From positions 1 through 63,119 of the forward strand of contig JAOZKI010000004.1 of the NCBI GenBank assembly GCA_029935455.1: a stretch of DNA of 63,119 bases, written 5' to 3'. The notes under the pieces were generated by a model. The model saw only the letters and a program-made list of their open reading frames with translations, was not told where the DNA came from and made no database searches. Both the position numbers and the translations under genes were made by a program. Shown piece after piece: positions 47,171 to 57,273 of this stretch (position 1 is its first letter; each line of letters starts with the position of its first letter). Source of the DNA: Lysobacterales bacterium (lineage in GTDB: Bacteria; Pseudomonadota; Gammaproteobacteria; Xanthomonadales; SZUA-36).

Positions 47171-49660
47171 ATGAGAAAATATCTGCTGGCCGTTCTGGCC
47201 CTGCTGCTGTGTGGCCCGGCACACGCGCTGACACCTTTCGAGATCACCGATATCCGTGTCGATGGGCTGCAGCGGATTTCTGAGGGTACGGTATTCAACT
47301 ACCTGCCGCTGAATCCCGGCGACACGCTGACCTCAGCGCGCGTCCGTGACTCCATTCGCGCCCTGTACCGGACTGGCTTCTTCTCCGACATCGACTTCAC
47401 GCGCGAAGGTGACATCCTGGTGATTGTGCTGCGCGAACGCCCGGCCATCGCCACCATTTCCCTGTCCGGTAACAAAGCCATCAAGGACGACGATCTGCGC
47501 CGGGTACTGGCTGATATCGGACTCACGGAAGGCGAGGTGTTCGATCCGCAGGCCCTGGATAGAATCCAGCAGGAGCTGGTCGGTCAGTACTACAGCCAGG
47601 GCCGATACTCGGTGAGCGTCGATACACGTGTCACCGAACTGGATCGCAACCGGGTGCGCATCGCCATCGTGGTCGACGAGGGTAAAACCGCCAAGATTCG
47701 CCACATTAATGTCACCGGTAACACCCTGTTTACCGATGAGGAAATTCAGGAAGAATTCGAGTCTGGCACACCGCCATTCTGGAAGTTTTGGTCCAAGGAA
47801 GCCGATTACACGCGGGAAAAATTGTCCGGGGACCTGGAGAAAATCCGCTCCTACTATCAGGACCGTGGCTACATTGATGCGAATGTGGAGTCGACCCAGG
47901 TCGCCATCAGCCCGGACAAACGCGACATCTTTATTACCGCCAACGTGACCGAGGGCGAACTGTTCAACCTCAACGATATCCAGATTACCGGCGATCTCGT
48001 GGTTGATGAAGCCACGCTGCGACGCCTGATCATGACCGACGAGGGGGAAGTGTTCTCCCGCAAGGAAATGGAACAGAGCGTGGAAAACATTACCGCCCTG
48101 CTCTCCAACGTCGGCTACGCCTTTGCCAACGTCAACCCGATTCCGCAAATCGATCGGGAAAACCTGACCGTGGACATCAACTATTACGTCGATCCCGGTA
48201 AGCGCGTCTACATTCGTCGCATTCAGTTTGTGGGCAATACGGGCACGAAAGATGAGGTCCTGCGGCGCGAAATGCGACAGATGGAAGGTGCCTGGTTCTC
48301 TCAAGCTGCCATTGATCGCTCGAAGCTGCGCCTGCAGCGCCAGACCTACTTCGAGAACGTCGAGATTGAGACGCCACCGGTCCCCGGTACGGACGACCAG
48401 GTCGATATCGTGGTGTCTGTCACGGAACGTCCCGCCGGCAGCTTCTCCGTGGGCCTCGGGTACTCGGAGATCCAGGGCCTGATCTACTCCCTGTCAATCC
48501 AGCAGGATAACTTCCTTGGCAGTGGTAATCGGGTGGGCGCGTCTGTTTCTTCCAGTGACATCATCAGCAGCTTCAACTTCAGCTATGACGATCCCTACTG
48601 GACCGATGACGGCGTTAGTCGCGGTTTCTATGCCCGCTACTCGGAGTTCAACCGGGCCGCGGCCAACATTTCAACGTTCACCAGCAGCGAAGCCGCGGCC
48701 GGCATGTCCTTCGGTGCGCCGCTGACGGAAATTGACTATGTCCGCGCGGGCTTTGGCCTGCGTTCCACCGACATTAATATCGGCCAGTTTGTTCGCGACG
48801 GCGAGGTGCCGGACCCGGACGACGAAGACAATACCATCTGCTTCCCGGGCCTAACCGGTGGTCTGCCGCCTTGCGGTCAGACCTATTTCGTCCCCATCGC
48901 TGGCGATCCGCTGTCCAATTCTCTCGACTTTAACGGCGATGGCGTCCTGTCCGCGGACGAACGGGAGTTTAAGGTGGGTGATCTGACCCTGTCCTGGTCC
49001 CGTGACAGCCGCAACCACTTCCTGAACCCGACCATGGGCTCATCCCAGCGCCTGTCGCTGGAGCTGTCAGTTCCTGGATCAAGCCGCGAGTATTACAAGA
49101 TCGCCTATCGCTATGCCAAATACGTGCCGATCACCCGTGGCCTGACCTTTTCCTATCACGGCGACATCGGCTATGGCGATGCCTATGACAGCTATGACAG
49201 GAAATCGCAGGCGGTGCCGCAGGATACGACGCTGCGACCTGGCAGCGAATGTCTGCAGGAAGAGGTTATTGCACTGGACACCGGCCTGCCCTTCTACGAG
49301 CATTTCTACGGCGGTGGCGTGCGCGACATCCGCGGTTTTGATGACAACACACTGGGGCCGAAAGACCCCTTCTGCCGCGCCGTCGGCGGTGATCTGAAGG
49401 TCTCGGCCGGCATGGAACTGGCCATCCCAACGCCGTTTACTCAGGGCTCGGGTTCGCGCATCGCCCTGTTCGTGGATGTCGGTAACGTGTATGAAAACAT
49501 CGAGGCCTTCGATGCAGATCTGCTGCGCGCCTCGGCAGGCCTGTCCGTTACCTGGCAGGCCCCCATCGGCCCGATCATCATGAACTTCGCGTTCCCGCTG
49601 ATTGAGAAACAGGGCGACCGGACAGAGACCATCCAGTTCTCTTTTGGCACCACCTTCTAA
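47171..49660 (+). CDS. bamA: Outer membrane protein assembly factor BamA
   Basis: Omp85 insertase of the outer membrane, 829 residues. A signal peptide (MRKYLLAVLALLLCGPAHA) precedes five POTRA domains (about 20-420) and a 16-strand barrel. The lid-loop motif appears as GGVRDIRGFDDNTLGP, and the C-terminus ends FSFGTTF with the terminal Phe beta-signal. One predicted surface loop has a Cys pair (557, 568) and an EF-hand-like acidic loop at 586-597 (DFNGDGVLSADE). A second Cys pair brackets the lid loop. An intrinsic terminator follows the gene. Confidence 0.97.
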   Translation: MRKYLLAVLALLLCGPAHALTPFEITDIRVDGLQRISEGTVFNYLPLNPGDTLTSARVRDSIRALYRTGFFSDIDFTREGDILVIVLRERPAIATISLSGNKAIKDDDLRRVLADIGLTEGEVFDPQALDRIQQELVGQYYSQGRYSVSVDTRVTELDRNRVRIAIVVDEGKTAKIRHINVTGNTLFTDEEIQEEFESGTPPFWKFWSKEADYTREKLSGDLEKIRSYYQDRGYIDANVESTQVAISPDKRDIFITANVTEGELFNLNDIQITGDLVVDEATLRRLIMTDEGEVFSRKEMEQSVENITALLSNVGYAFANVNPIPQIDRENLTVDINYYVDPGKRVYIRRIQFVGNTGTKDEVLRREMRQMEGAWFSQAAIDRSKLRLQRQTYFENVEIETPPVPGTDDQVDIVVSVTERPAGSFSVGLGYSEIQGLIYSLSIQQDNFLGSGNRVGASVSSSDIISSFNFSYDDPYWTDDGVSRGFYARYSEFNRAAANISTFTSSEAAAGMSFGAPLTEIDYVRAGFGLRSTDINIGQFVRDGEVPDPDDEDNTICFPGLTGGLPPCGQTYFVPIAGDPLSNSLDFNGDGVLSADEREFKVGDLTLSWSRDSRNHFLNPTMGSSQRLSLELSVPGSSREYYKIAYRYAKYVPITRGLTFSYHGDIGYGDAYDSYDRKSQAVPQDTTLRPGSECLQEEVIALDTGLPFYEHFYGGGVRDIRGFDDNTLGPKDPFCRAVGGDLKVSAGMELAIPTPFTQGSGSRIALFVDVGNVYENIEAFDADLLRASAGLSVTWQAPIGPIIMNFAFPLIEKQGDRTETIQFSFGTTF

Positions 49661-49683
49661 ACACGCGCCGGACGCCAGCAAAG

Positions 49684-49709
49684 AAGCCCCGCCCTGTCGG
49701 GGCTTTTTT
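49684..49709 (+). terminator. Intrinsic terminator after bamA
   Basis: AAGCCCCG / CGGGGCTT stem, 6-base loop, then six T. Located 24 bp after the bamA stop, it would limit read-through into skp-lpxD. Confidence 0.9.
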
Positions 49710-49795
49710 ACTTAAGCGGATATTAAAAATCGATAAATCAGCAGCTTAGCCAAGTAACGGTAGAATTTATTTGCGTTTCTTCAGTTGCGGTGTTC

Positions 49796-50341
49796 ATGTA
49801 CAATCATTTTGTGAACATCCGTCCAACATTCCTGCTCGGCCTCTTGGCCTTGTGGCTCAGCAGCACTGCGCTGGGCCAGAGCCCGCGTATTGGCTATGTC
49901 AACATGAAAGCCGTGCTCGATAACGCCCCGCAAGTGGTCGCTGGGCGCGATGCGCTGGATCTGGAATTTCGGCCACGGAATGACCTTATCGAAGTCGCTG
50001 AAGCGGAGCTCAGGCAGCTGGAGCAGCGTTTGCAGACCGGTGATCTGAGCAGCGAGGACCGGGGCCGACTAGAACGCACTATCCGGGAAGACCAGCGTCG
50101 CATTAATCGCCAGCGCGAGGATCTGCGCGACGAACTGTCCTTCCGTCGCACGGAAGAGGTTCAGCGCCTGGAGGATCAGATCAACATCGCGGTGCAACAG
50201 ATCGCCAAACGCTATGGCTATGATTTGGTTCTGTCCAGCCCGGTCGTCTACGCGGACGATGCGCTGGATATTACGGACCTGATTTTGCAGCGTCTGCAGG
50301 AAGAATACGACGCCGATCAGCTTGAGCAGGAACAACCCTGA
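49796..50341 (+). CDS. skp: Periplasmic chaperone Skp/OmpH family
   Basis: About 181 residues. A signal peptide (IRPTFLLGLLALWLSSTALGQ) is followed by the OmpH segment RIGYVNMKAVLDNAPQVVAG and long amphipathic coiled-coil arms rich in Arg, Glu and Gln (about 60-140), ending with a short beta strand region. Skp holds unfolded outer-membrane proteins for BamA, encoded just upstream. The start is uncertain: GTG 49790, ATG 49796 and GTG 49811 are in frame with no strong ribosome-binding site; GTG 49811 would put the signal peptide right at the N-terminus. Confidence 0.9.
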   Translation: MYNHFVNIRPTFLLGLLALWLSSTALGQSPRIGYVNMKAVLDNAPQVVAGRDALDLEFRPRNDLIEVAEAELRQLEQRLQTGDLSSEDRGRLERTIREDQRRINRQREDLRDELSFRRTEEVQRLEDQINIAVQQIAKRYGYDLVLSSPVVYADDALDITDLILQRLQEEYDADQLEQEQP

Positions 50342-50357
50342 CCCTGTCGAGGCGGCC

Positions 50358-51395
50358 ATGAACCCTTCTGAATTTTATACGCTGGCAGAGCTGGCGGATC
50401 GCTTTGCGCTGACGCTGGTTGGTGACGGTGAGCATCGCGTCAACTGTGTCGGCACGCTGGCAGAAGCCGGCCCGGATGCGGTGGGCTTTCTTTCCAATCC
50501 CGCCTACCGTAACCAGCTCGCTGATTGCCGTGCCGGCGTGATTATTGTGTCCGAGGCCGACAGCGCGGACTGCCCGGGCAACCATCTCATCGCCCGGCAG
50601 CCCTATCTCGCCTACGCGCGCATTGCCGCCCTGTTCGACACACGCCCCGCGACGCCAGCGGGGCGCCACGCGAGTGCGGTGATTCATCCTTCCGCGTCAC
50701 TCGCTTCCGGTGTCGCCATTGGCGCGGGTGCCTATATTGGCCCGGACTGCGTGCTAGAGGCCGGTGTGTCCGTGGGACCCGGCTGCGTACTGGCCAGCGA
50801 TGTGCATCTCGGTGAGGGCTGCCGACTCATCGCGCGGGTAACCCTGGGCGATGGCGTGCGTCTTGGCCAGCGCGTGCTGATCCACCCTGGCGCCGTTATC
50901 GGCGCCGATGGCTTTGGTATCGCGCACGCCGGCGACCACTGGGAAAAGGTGCCGCAGCTGGGCAGTGTCCGTATCGGCGATGACTGCGAAATTGGCGCCA
51001 ATAGCTGCATCGACCGGGGCGCCATCGGCGACACGGTGCTGGAAGAAGACGTGCGCATCGATAACCTGTGCCAAATCGGTCACAACTGTCATATCGGTGC
51101 GCATACGGCCATGGCCGCCTTTACCGGTATTGCGGGCAGCACGCGCATTGGCAAGAACTGCCTGTTTGCGGGTCGCGCCGGAGCGCATGGCCATATTGAA
51201 ATCGCCGACAGCGTCACCGTCTCAGCCATGACCATGGTGAAAAAATCCATTAGCGAGCCCGGTACGGTCTGGTCCTCCGGCATTCCCGCGCAACCCATGC
51301 GCGAATGGCAAAAGACGCTGGGACACCTGCGCCGCCTCGGCGTCACTTTGAAGAAGCTCCGGGCGCGCCGCCCGGCATCGGGGAAAGAAGAATGA
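50358..51395 (+). CDS. lpxD: UDP-3-O-(3-hydroxyacyl)glucosamine N-acyltransferase
   Basis: Third enzyme of lipid A synthesis, 345 residues. An N-terminal uridine-binding domain (VGTLAEAGPDAVGFLSNP) precedes a left-handed beta-helix of hexapeptide repeats. The catalytic His is in the conserved QIGHNCHIG, and VIGADGFGIAHAG and GSTRIGKNC are typical. The C-terminal basic helix carries the acyl-carrier-protein recognition region. ATG has GAGG five bases upstream. It overlaps fabZ by 4 bases. Confidence 0.97.
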   Translation: MNPSEFYTLAELADRFALTLVGDGEHRVNCVGTLAEAGPDAVGFLSNPAYRNQLADCRAGVIIVSEADSADCPGNHLIARQPYLAYARIAALFDTRPATPAGRHASAVIHPSASLASGVAIGAGAYIGPDCVLEAGVSVGPGCVLASDVHLGEGCRLIARVTLGDGVRLGQRVLIHPGAVIGADGFGIAHAGDHWEKVPQLGSVRIGDDCEIGANSCIDRGAIGDTVLEEDVRIDNLCQIGHNCHIGAHTAMAAFTGIAGSTRIGKNCLFAGRAGAHGHIEIADSVTVSAMTMVKKSISEPGTVWSSGIPAQPMREWQKTLGHLRRLGVTLKKLRARRPASGKEE

Positions 51396-51865
51396 ATGAC
51401 GACAAGCGGAGCACGGCTCCAGTGAATGGTCCCGTTGCCATCGAGACCATTGAAACGCTGATTCCACACCGCTACCCGTTTTTACTGGTGGACCGGGTAC
51501 TGGACTGGCAGCAGGAACCACCCACCATTACCGCCATTAAGAATGTGACGTTTAACGAGCATTTTTTTCAGGGACATTTTCCCGGCTCGCCGGTCATGCC
51601 CGGCGTGATGATCGTTGAAGCCATGGCCCAGTGCGCCGGTATCCTCGGTGCCCTGCTGGCCAACGGTGCCATGGGGGGCAACCTCTATTATCTGGCCAAG
51701 GTGGACAATGCACGCTTCAGCAAGCCAGTGGTCCCGGGCGACCAGCTGGTCATGACCGTCAACGAAACGGGGCGCCGCCGCAGCATGGGGTTCTTCGATT
51801 GTCGTGCTGAAGTCGACGGCCAGCGGGCCGCTTCCTGCCAGATTGTCTGCGCGGGGAAACGCTAA
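51392..51865 (+). CDS. fabZ: 3-hydroxyacyl-[acyl-carrier-protein] dehydratase FabZ
   Basis: Hot-dog-fold dehydratase of fatty acid elongation; 157 residues. The catalytic His is in NEHFFQGHFPGSPVMPGVMIVEAMAQ (split: FFQGHFPG and PGVMIVEAMAQ), with the Glu in VEAMAQ. The core begins IETLIPHRYPFLLVDRVLD. Its position in the lpx cluster reflects competition between phospholipid and lipid A synthesis for 3-hydroxyacyl-ACP. Start overlaps the lpxD stop; the stop overlaps lpxA (TAATG). Confidence 0.97.
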   Translation: MNDDKRSTAPVNGPVAIETIETLIPHRYPFLLVDRVLDWQQEPPTITAIKNVTFNEHFFQGHFPGSPVMPGVMIVEAMAQCAGILGALLANGAMGGNLYYLAKVDNARFSKPVVPGDQLVMTVNETGRRRSMGFFDCRAEVDGQRAASCQIVCAGKR

Positions 51866-52641
51866 TGAGCAACATTCACCCGACGGCTATTATTGATCCT
51901 GCTGCGCAGCTGGCCGAGGACGTTGAGGTGGGCCCCTGGTCCATGATTGGCCCCCAGGTCACGATCGGCGCCGGCAGCCGCATTGGACCGCATGTGATCA
52001 TTAACGGGCGCACCACCATCGGTTCCGGCAACCGGATTTTTCAATTCAACTCCATCGGCGAAGAACCCCAGGATAAAAAGTACGACGGCGAAGACACGGA
52101 ACTGGTGATCGGCGATAACAATACGATCCGCGAGTTCTGTACCCTGAACCGCGGCACCATTCAGGACGGCGGCGTTACCCGTATTGGCAATGACAACTGG
52201 ATCATGGCCTATGTGCATATCGCCCACGACTGTCATCTGGGCGATCACATCATCATGGGCAACAACGCTAGCCTGGCTGGTCACGTCACCATTGGCGACT
52301 GGGCCATCCTCAGCGGTTTCGCACAAATTCACCAGTTCTGCGACATCGGCGCCCATTCCTTTATTTCCTTCTCCAGCCTGGTGAATCGCAGCGTGCCACC
52401 CTATGTGACCGTCTCGCCGGACAAATCGCGGCCGCGCGGCATCAACAGTGAAGGCCTGCGCCGGCGAGGCTACACACCGGAGCAGATTCAGAACGTTCGC
52501 CGCGCCTATCGCATCCTCTACCGCTCCGGCTACACGCTGGAGAAAGCACGCAACGAGATTGAATCCATGGCCGCGGATGCGGAGGAGTTGCAGATGATGG
52601 TGGACTTTATTGACCAGGCGGACCGCTCCATCATTCGCTAG
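51865..52641 (+). CDS. lpxA: UDP-N-acetylglucosamine acyltransferase
   Basis: First enzyme of lipid A synthesis, 258 residues. Begins IHPTAIIDPAAQLAEDVEVG, a left-handed beta-helix of hexapeptide repeats, with the catalytic His in YVHIAHDCHLGD, then GFAQIHQFCDIGAHSFI and a C-terminal helical domain (RRRGYTPEQIQNVRRAYRIL). Length fits the family (262 in E. coli). Followed by lpxB after 3 bp. Confidence 0.97.
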   Translation: MSNIHPTAIIDPAAQLAEDVEVGPWSMIGPQVTIGAGSRIGPHVIINGRTTIGSGNRIFQFNSIGEEPQDKKYDGEDTELVIGDNNTIREFCTLNRGTIQDGGVTRIGNDNWIMAYVHIAHDCHLGDHIIMGNNASLAGHVTIGDWAILSGFAQIHQFCDIGAHSFISFSSLVNRSVPPYVTVSPDKSRPRGINSEGLRRRGYTPEQIQNVRRAYRILYRSGYTLEKARNEIESMAADAEELQMMVDFIDQADRSIIR

Positions 52642-52644
52642 CCT

Positions 52645-53817
52645 ATGACAACCGCCACCCGTCCTCTGACCATCGCCCTGGTCGCCGGCGAAGCGTCCGG
52701 AGATCAACTCGGCGGCAAGCTCATCAGCGCCCTGCGCCAACGCTATCCCCATGCGCGCTTTTGCGGTGTTGGCGGAGATCACATGCGGGCTGCCGGCTTT
52801 GAAAGCTGGTGGGATCGTAAGGAACTGTCCGTGATGGGCCTGGTTGAGGTGCTGCGCCACTTGCCGCGGTTGCTGCGTCTGCGCCGGGCCCTGTTCAAGC
52901 GACTATTGGACGAGCGCCCGGATCTTCTGATCGGCATCGATGCGCCAGACTTCAATCTGGGGCTTGAGCGCCGCGCCCGCAACGCCGGCATCACCACCGT
53001 GCATTATGTCAGTCCAACCGTTTGGGCCTGGCGCCAGGGGCGGGCGGCCAAGATTGGACGCAGTGCAGATCTGGTCTTGTGCCTGTTTCCTTTCGAACCG
53101 GATTTTTATGCGGATCAGGGCGTACGCGCCGAGTACACGGGGCACCCCATGGCGGATGTGATCGATGCCGACCCCCCCGCTGATCATGCCCGCCAGGCGC
53201 TGGCGCTGAATCCTCAGCAGCGCACCGTCGCTTTACTGCCCGGCAGCCGCCAGGGGGAAGTCAGCCGCCTGGCGGAGCCTCTCATCGCGGCGGCTCTGCA
53301 GCTGCAGAAGACCCACCCTGACCTGCAGTTCGTGGCGGCGCTGGCGGATACCCAGACCGGCGATCTGTTGCGCCAGGCGCTGGCCGCTGCACCAGCATTG
53401 AAGTGCACCGTCGTCACCGGTCGGGCGCTGGAGGTCATGGCCGCCAGCGACCTGTGTCTGGTTGCCTCCGGCACCGCCACGCTGGAGTGCCTGCTGGTCA
53501 ATCGCCCCATGGTGGTGGTCTACCGCCTGGCAGAGAGTACGCATTGGCTGGCCAGCCGCCTGCAACTGGTCAAAAGCCCGTTTATCGCGCTGCCCAATAT
53601 CCTCGCCGGTGAGTCGCTGGCCCCGGAATTGATTCAGGATCAGGCCAACGGCCCTGAGATTGCCGCTGCCGCCGCCAAATTGCTGGACGATCCCCAGGGC
53701 CGCGCCTATATCCAGCAGCGCTTTGCTGCGCTGCATCAATCGCTGCGCTGCGATGCTGCAGCCCAGGCAGCAGCGGCCATTGGCAGGCTGCTCGCGGAGC
53801 GTGGCCGTGACCGCTGA
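52645..53817 (+). CDS. lpxB: Lipid-A-disaccharide synthase
   Basis: Peripheral-membrane glycosyltransferase (GT19) that joins UDP-diacylglucosamine to lipid X; 390 residues. N-terminal LVAGEASGDQLGG, DAPDFNLGLERRARN, YVSPTVWAWRQGRAAKI and LCLFPFEPDFY, then the nucleotide site LPGSRQGEVSRL and SGTATLECLLVNRPMVVVYR. The end overlaps rnhB by 11 bp. Confidence 0.97.
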   Translation: MTTATRPLTIALVAGEASGDQLGGKLISALRQRYPHARFCGVGGDHMRAAGFESWWDRKELSVMGLVEVLRHLPRLLRLRRALFKRLLDERPDLLIGIDAPDFNLGLERRARNAGITTVHYVSPTVWAWRQGRAAKIGRSADLVLCLFPFEPDFYADQGVRAEYTGHPMADVIDADPPADHARQALALNPQQRTVALLPGSRQGEVSRLAEPLIAAALQLQKTHPDLQFVAALADTQTGDLLRQALAAAPALKCTVVTGRALEVMAASDLCLVASGTATLECLLVNRPMVVVYRLAESTHWLASRLQLVKSPFIALPNILAGESLAPELIQDQANGPEIAAAAAKLLDDPQGRAYIQQRFAALHQSLRCDAAAQAAAAIGRLLAERGRDR

Positions 53818-54412
53818 GCTTGAGCTCCCGGCCGGTCTTGAGCGCATCGCCGGCGTCGATGAGGCCGGGCGCGGCCCGCTGGCAGGCCCGGTGGTGGTGG
53901 CCGCCGTCATTCTGCCGGAAGGGCACGGGCTGACCGGTCTGGATGATTCCAAGAAACTGACCGAAGCCGACCGTGACTCCTTGTTTGAACCGATCCAGGC
54001 CCGGGCCACGGCCTTCCATATCGAATCGGTCGATGTGCAAGTGATAGAGCAGCGCAATATTCTGGGCGCAACGCTTTGGGGCATGCAGCGCTGCGTACAG
54101 GCTGTGACCGCAGACTATGCGCTCATCGACGGCAATCGTCTCCCGGAATTACCCTGCCCGGGCCAAGCTCTGGTAGGTGGTGATGGCCGGGTGGCCGCCA
54201 TTTCTGCGGCCTCCGTGCTGGCCAAGGTGTATCGGGACCGGCTCATGACCCGACTGCATGAGCGCTATCCTGCCTATGGCTTTGACCGGCACAAGGGCTA
54301 TGGCACACCGGAACATCTGCAGCGTCTGGAACAACATGGGCCCTGTGCGGCGCATCGGCGCGGTTTTGCCCCGGTCCGACGGCTCCTGGAGCCCGGCCTG
54401 TTTAACCGCTAA
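53807..54412 (+). CDS. rnhB: Ribonuclease HII
   Basis: Removes ribonucleotides from DNA; 201 residues. Acidic active site visible in IAGVDEAGRGPLAGPVV (Asp-Glu), with LDDSKKLTEADRD, the DYALIDGNRLP segment (third Asp), AAISAASVLAKVYRDRLM and YGFDRHKGYGTPEHL. GTG 53807 has GGAG seven bases upstream; GTG 53801 is possible. In many relatives dnaE follows; here the block ends and a convergent gene begins. Confidence 0.95.
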   Translation: MTAELELPAGLERIAGVDEAGRGPLAGPVVVAAVILPEGHGLTGLDDSKKLTEADRDSLFEPIQARATAFHIESVDVQVIEQRNILGATLWGMQRCVQAVTADYALIDGNRLPELPCPGQALVGGDGRVAAISAASVLAKVYRDRLMTRLHERYPAYGFDRHKGYGTPEHLQRLEQHGPCAAHRRGFAPVRRLLEPGLFNR

Positions 54413-54473
54413 ACGGTGCTGCTTAGAAGGACTTGACCGGGTTCAGCTCTGCGCTGGGACTGGGGCGCGAAGG

Positions 54474-54965
54474 TCAGTCCGCATCCCAGCTATCGATAAA
54501 GGCCTCGATCTCAGCGCCGGTAACCGGCCCAACGAAGGTCTTGACCGGTCGGCCTTCAGGATCGAGCACAATTGAGGTGGGCAGCGCACGCGGCGCACCG
54601 AAGGGTTGCGGGGGATCGAATACGTCTACCAGCAGATTCGGATAGCTCGGATCGAACTCTTCCAGAAACGCCAGGAATTCAGCGGGCTCTGTATCTTCAT
54701 AGGCAAGACCAACCACAAATACGTGTGGCGCACGCGCATGCAGCTCACTCAGATCCGGAATTTCCTTGCGACAGGGCGCGCACCAGGTGGCCCAGTAGTT
54801 GAGCAGCACCCATTGCCCCCGTAGATCCTCCATGGCCAGGGTACCACCGCCCAACTGCGTCAGCTCGAAACTGACCGGTTCAGCCGTTGATTCCTCGGCA
54901 CTGCTGGGCGCGCCGAACGCCATCAGGAGAAGCGCTAGCAGCGCCGTAGCTAAGAGCTTATTCAT
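54474..54965 (-). CDS. TlpA-type periplasmic thiol-disulfide protein
   Basis: 163-residue thioredoxin-fold protein of the TlpA/ResA group. The signal peptide (MNKLLATALLALLLMAFG, cleaved near APSSA) directs it to the periplasm. The active-site WCAPC is at residues 61-65 and the cis-Pro in ALPTSIVLD; the central insert (VFVVGLAYEDTEPAEFLAF) is typical. It probably reduces periplasmic disulfides, perhaps for cytochrome c maturation (inference). It lies 14 bp downstream of the YihY gene, a neighbourhood also seen in Pseudomonas. Confidence 0.88.
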   Translation of the reverse strand: MNKLLATALLALLLMAFGAPSSAEESTAEPVSFELTQLGGGTLAMEDLRGQWVLLNYWATWCAPCRKEIPDLSELHARAPHVFVVGLAYEDTEPAEFLAFLEEFDPSYPNLLVDVFDPPQPFGAPRALPTSIVLDPEGRPVKTFVGPVTGAEIEAFIDSWDAD

Positions 54966-54979
54966 TGCCTGTTCCTTGT

Positions 54980-56224
54980 TTAGTTCGCCACAGCCTGATC
55001 GTAGAGTGCGGCCAGCGGTTGATCCAACGTCAGCGTATCTTGCCCCAGCAGCGTCAGCAACGGGGCGTCAAACGGGCCGCTGCCGGGCACGGCAGCCTGT
55101 CCACCCAACGGCAGGTGATAGTCACCTGCCAGATAGAGCTGCTGCAGGCTGTAATGGTGCAGATCACGCGCCAGCAACCAATTTTCATCGGCGTTCTGGC
55201 TGATCAACTGCTCATCCCGCAGCCTATGCAGCAGCGCCTGAAGGCGTGATGAAGTCACGCCCGGCTCGCGCTCCATCAGGTCATTCAGGCTCAAAGCCTC
55301 GCCGCTGCGCTGGGCCAGATAAAAATGCCCCAGCAAACGATAGACCAGCACAAACTCCAGGGCTGCAGGCCAGCGCCAGTCGCTGCCGCGGTCGGCAAAA
55401 CCGGTCAGCGAAGCCGCCAGGGAGGCGCCCAAAAGGATCACACCCCACACCACGTACAACCACAGTAGAAAAATCGGAATGCTGGCCAATGCGCCATAGA
55501 TCACGCTGTAGTTCGCTCGGCTCACATAGCCCACAAAACCGGTCTTGGCCAGGGTGAAGAGCAGCGTTGACACGAGACCACCGGTCGCAGCGTAAGCCAG
55601 CGGCACGCGGCAGTTGGGTACCAGCAAAAACATGAGCGTAAAAGCCAACCAGGTAAACAGAAAGATACCCAGCGTACGCAGCAGGCCAGCGTCCAGCGCA
55701 TCGGCACCCAACAGTTCCAGCATGGGCTGGGCACTGAGCGCAGTTGCTGCCCCCAGGGTTAGGGGGCCAAGGGTAAGCACCGCCCAGTACATGGTAATTT
55801 TTGGGACCAATGGCCGCGCCCGGGTAACGCGCCAGATCCGATTGAAGGTCTTCTCAATGCGCATCAACAGCAGCAGCGCAGTGATAATCAGAAAGAATGT
55901 GCCAGTAAGCGTCAGCGCACTGACGCTGCCAAGGAACTGTTCGATGCTCTCCTGCACCTGCATACCGGAGTCGGGTACCAGATTGTCAAACACCAACTGT
56001 TTAAACTGGCCGGACCAGTTTTCAAAGACGGGAAACGCGGCCGCGATACCAAAGATGACCGCCAGCAGCGGCACCAGCGACAGCAGACTGGTATAGCTCA
56101 GCGAGGCGGCTTCGTCGAAGCAGCGATCTTCCCGATAGTGTCGCCACACATGCTTGAGCAGGCGCTTGCTCCGAGAAGGGCTGCGGAGAATAGCGCTTAG
56201 CTTCTGATGCGAACGTTCGGTCAT
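54980..56224 (-). CDS. YihY/virulence-factor-BrkB family inner-membrane protein
   Basis: 414-residue membrane protein with about six transmembrane helices in the first 290 residues and a cytoplasmic winged-helix-like C-terminus (LMEREPGVTSSRLQALLHRLRDEQLI). Family hallmarks are AASLSYTSLLSLVPLLAVIFG, RIEKTFNRIWRV, and YSVIYGALASIPIFLLWLYV. Once misannotated as RNase BN; the true function is unsettled. Transcribed divergently from arsC. Confidence 0.92.
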   Translation of the reverse strand: MTERSHQKLSAILRSPSRSKRLLKHVWRHYREDRCFDEAASLSYTSLLSLVPLLAVIFGIAAAFPVFENWSGQFKQLVFDNLVPDSGMQVQESIEQFLGSVSALTLTGTFFLIITALLLLMRIEKTFNRIWRVTRARPLVPKITMYWAVLTLGPLTLGAATALSAQPMLELLGADALDAGLLRTLGIFLFTWLAFTLMFLLVPNCRVPLAYAATGGLVSTLLFTLAKTGFVGYVSRANYSVIYGALASIPIFLLWLYVVWGVILLGASLAASLTGFADRGSDWRWPAALEFVLVYRLLGHFYLAQRSGEALSLNDLMEREPGVTSSRLQALLHRLRDEQLISQNADENWLLARDLHHYSLQQLYLAGDYHLPLGGQAAVPGSGPFDAPLLTLLGQDTLTLDQPLAALYDQAVAN

Positions 56225-56311
56225 GACGGCTCCTCGCAGGTGGCTCTGTTAGCCTTCGTCTGTGCGCCAGTTTACCCAACCGGGCCGCCTATCTAAAATG
56301 CAGCTTTAACC

Positions 56312-57272
<961 letters not shown>

Positions 57273-57273
57273 C

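Noticed and set aside
54980-56224. Ribonuclease BN assignment for the YihY protein
   Set aside because: The name rests on an old misassignment; the sequence is a polytopic membrane protein without a metallo-beta-lactamase nuclease motif.
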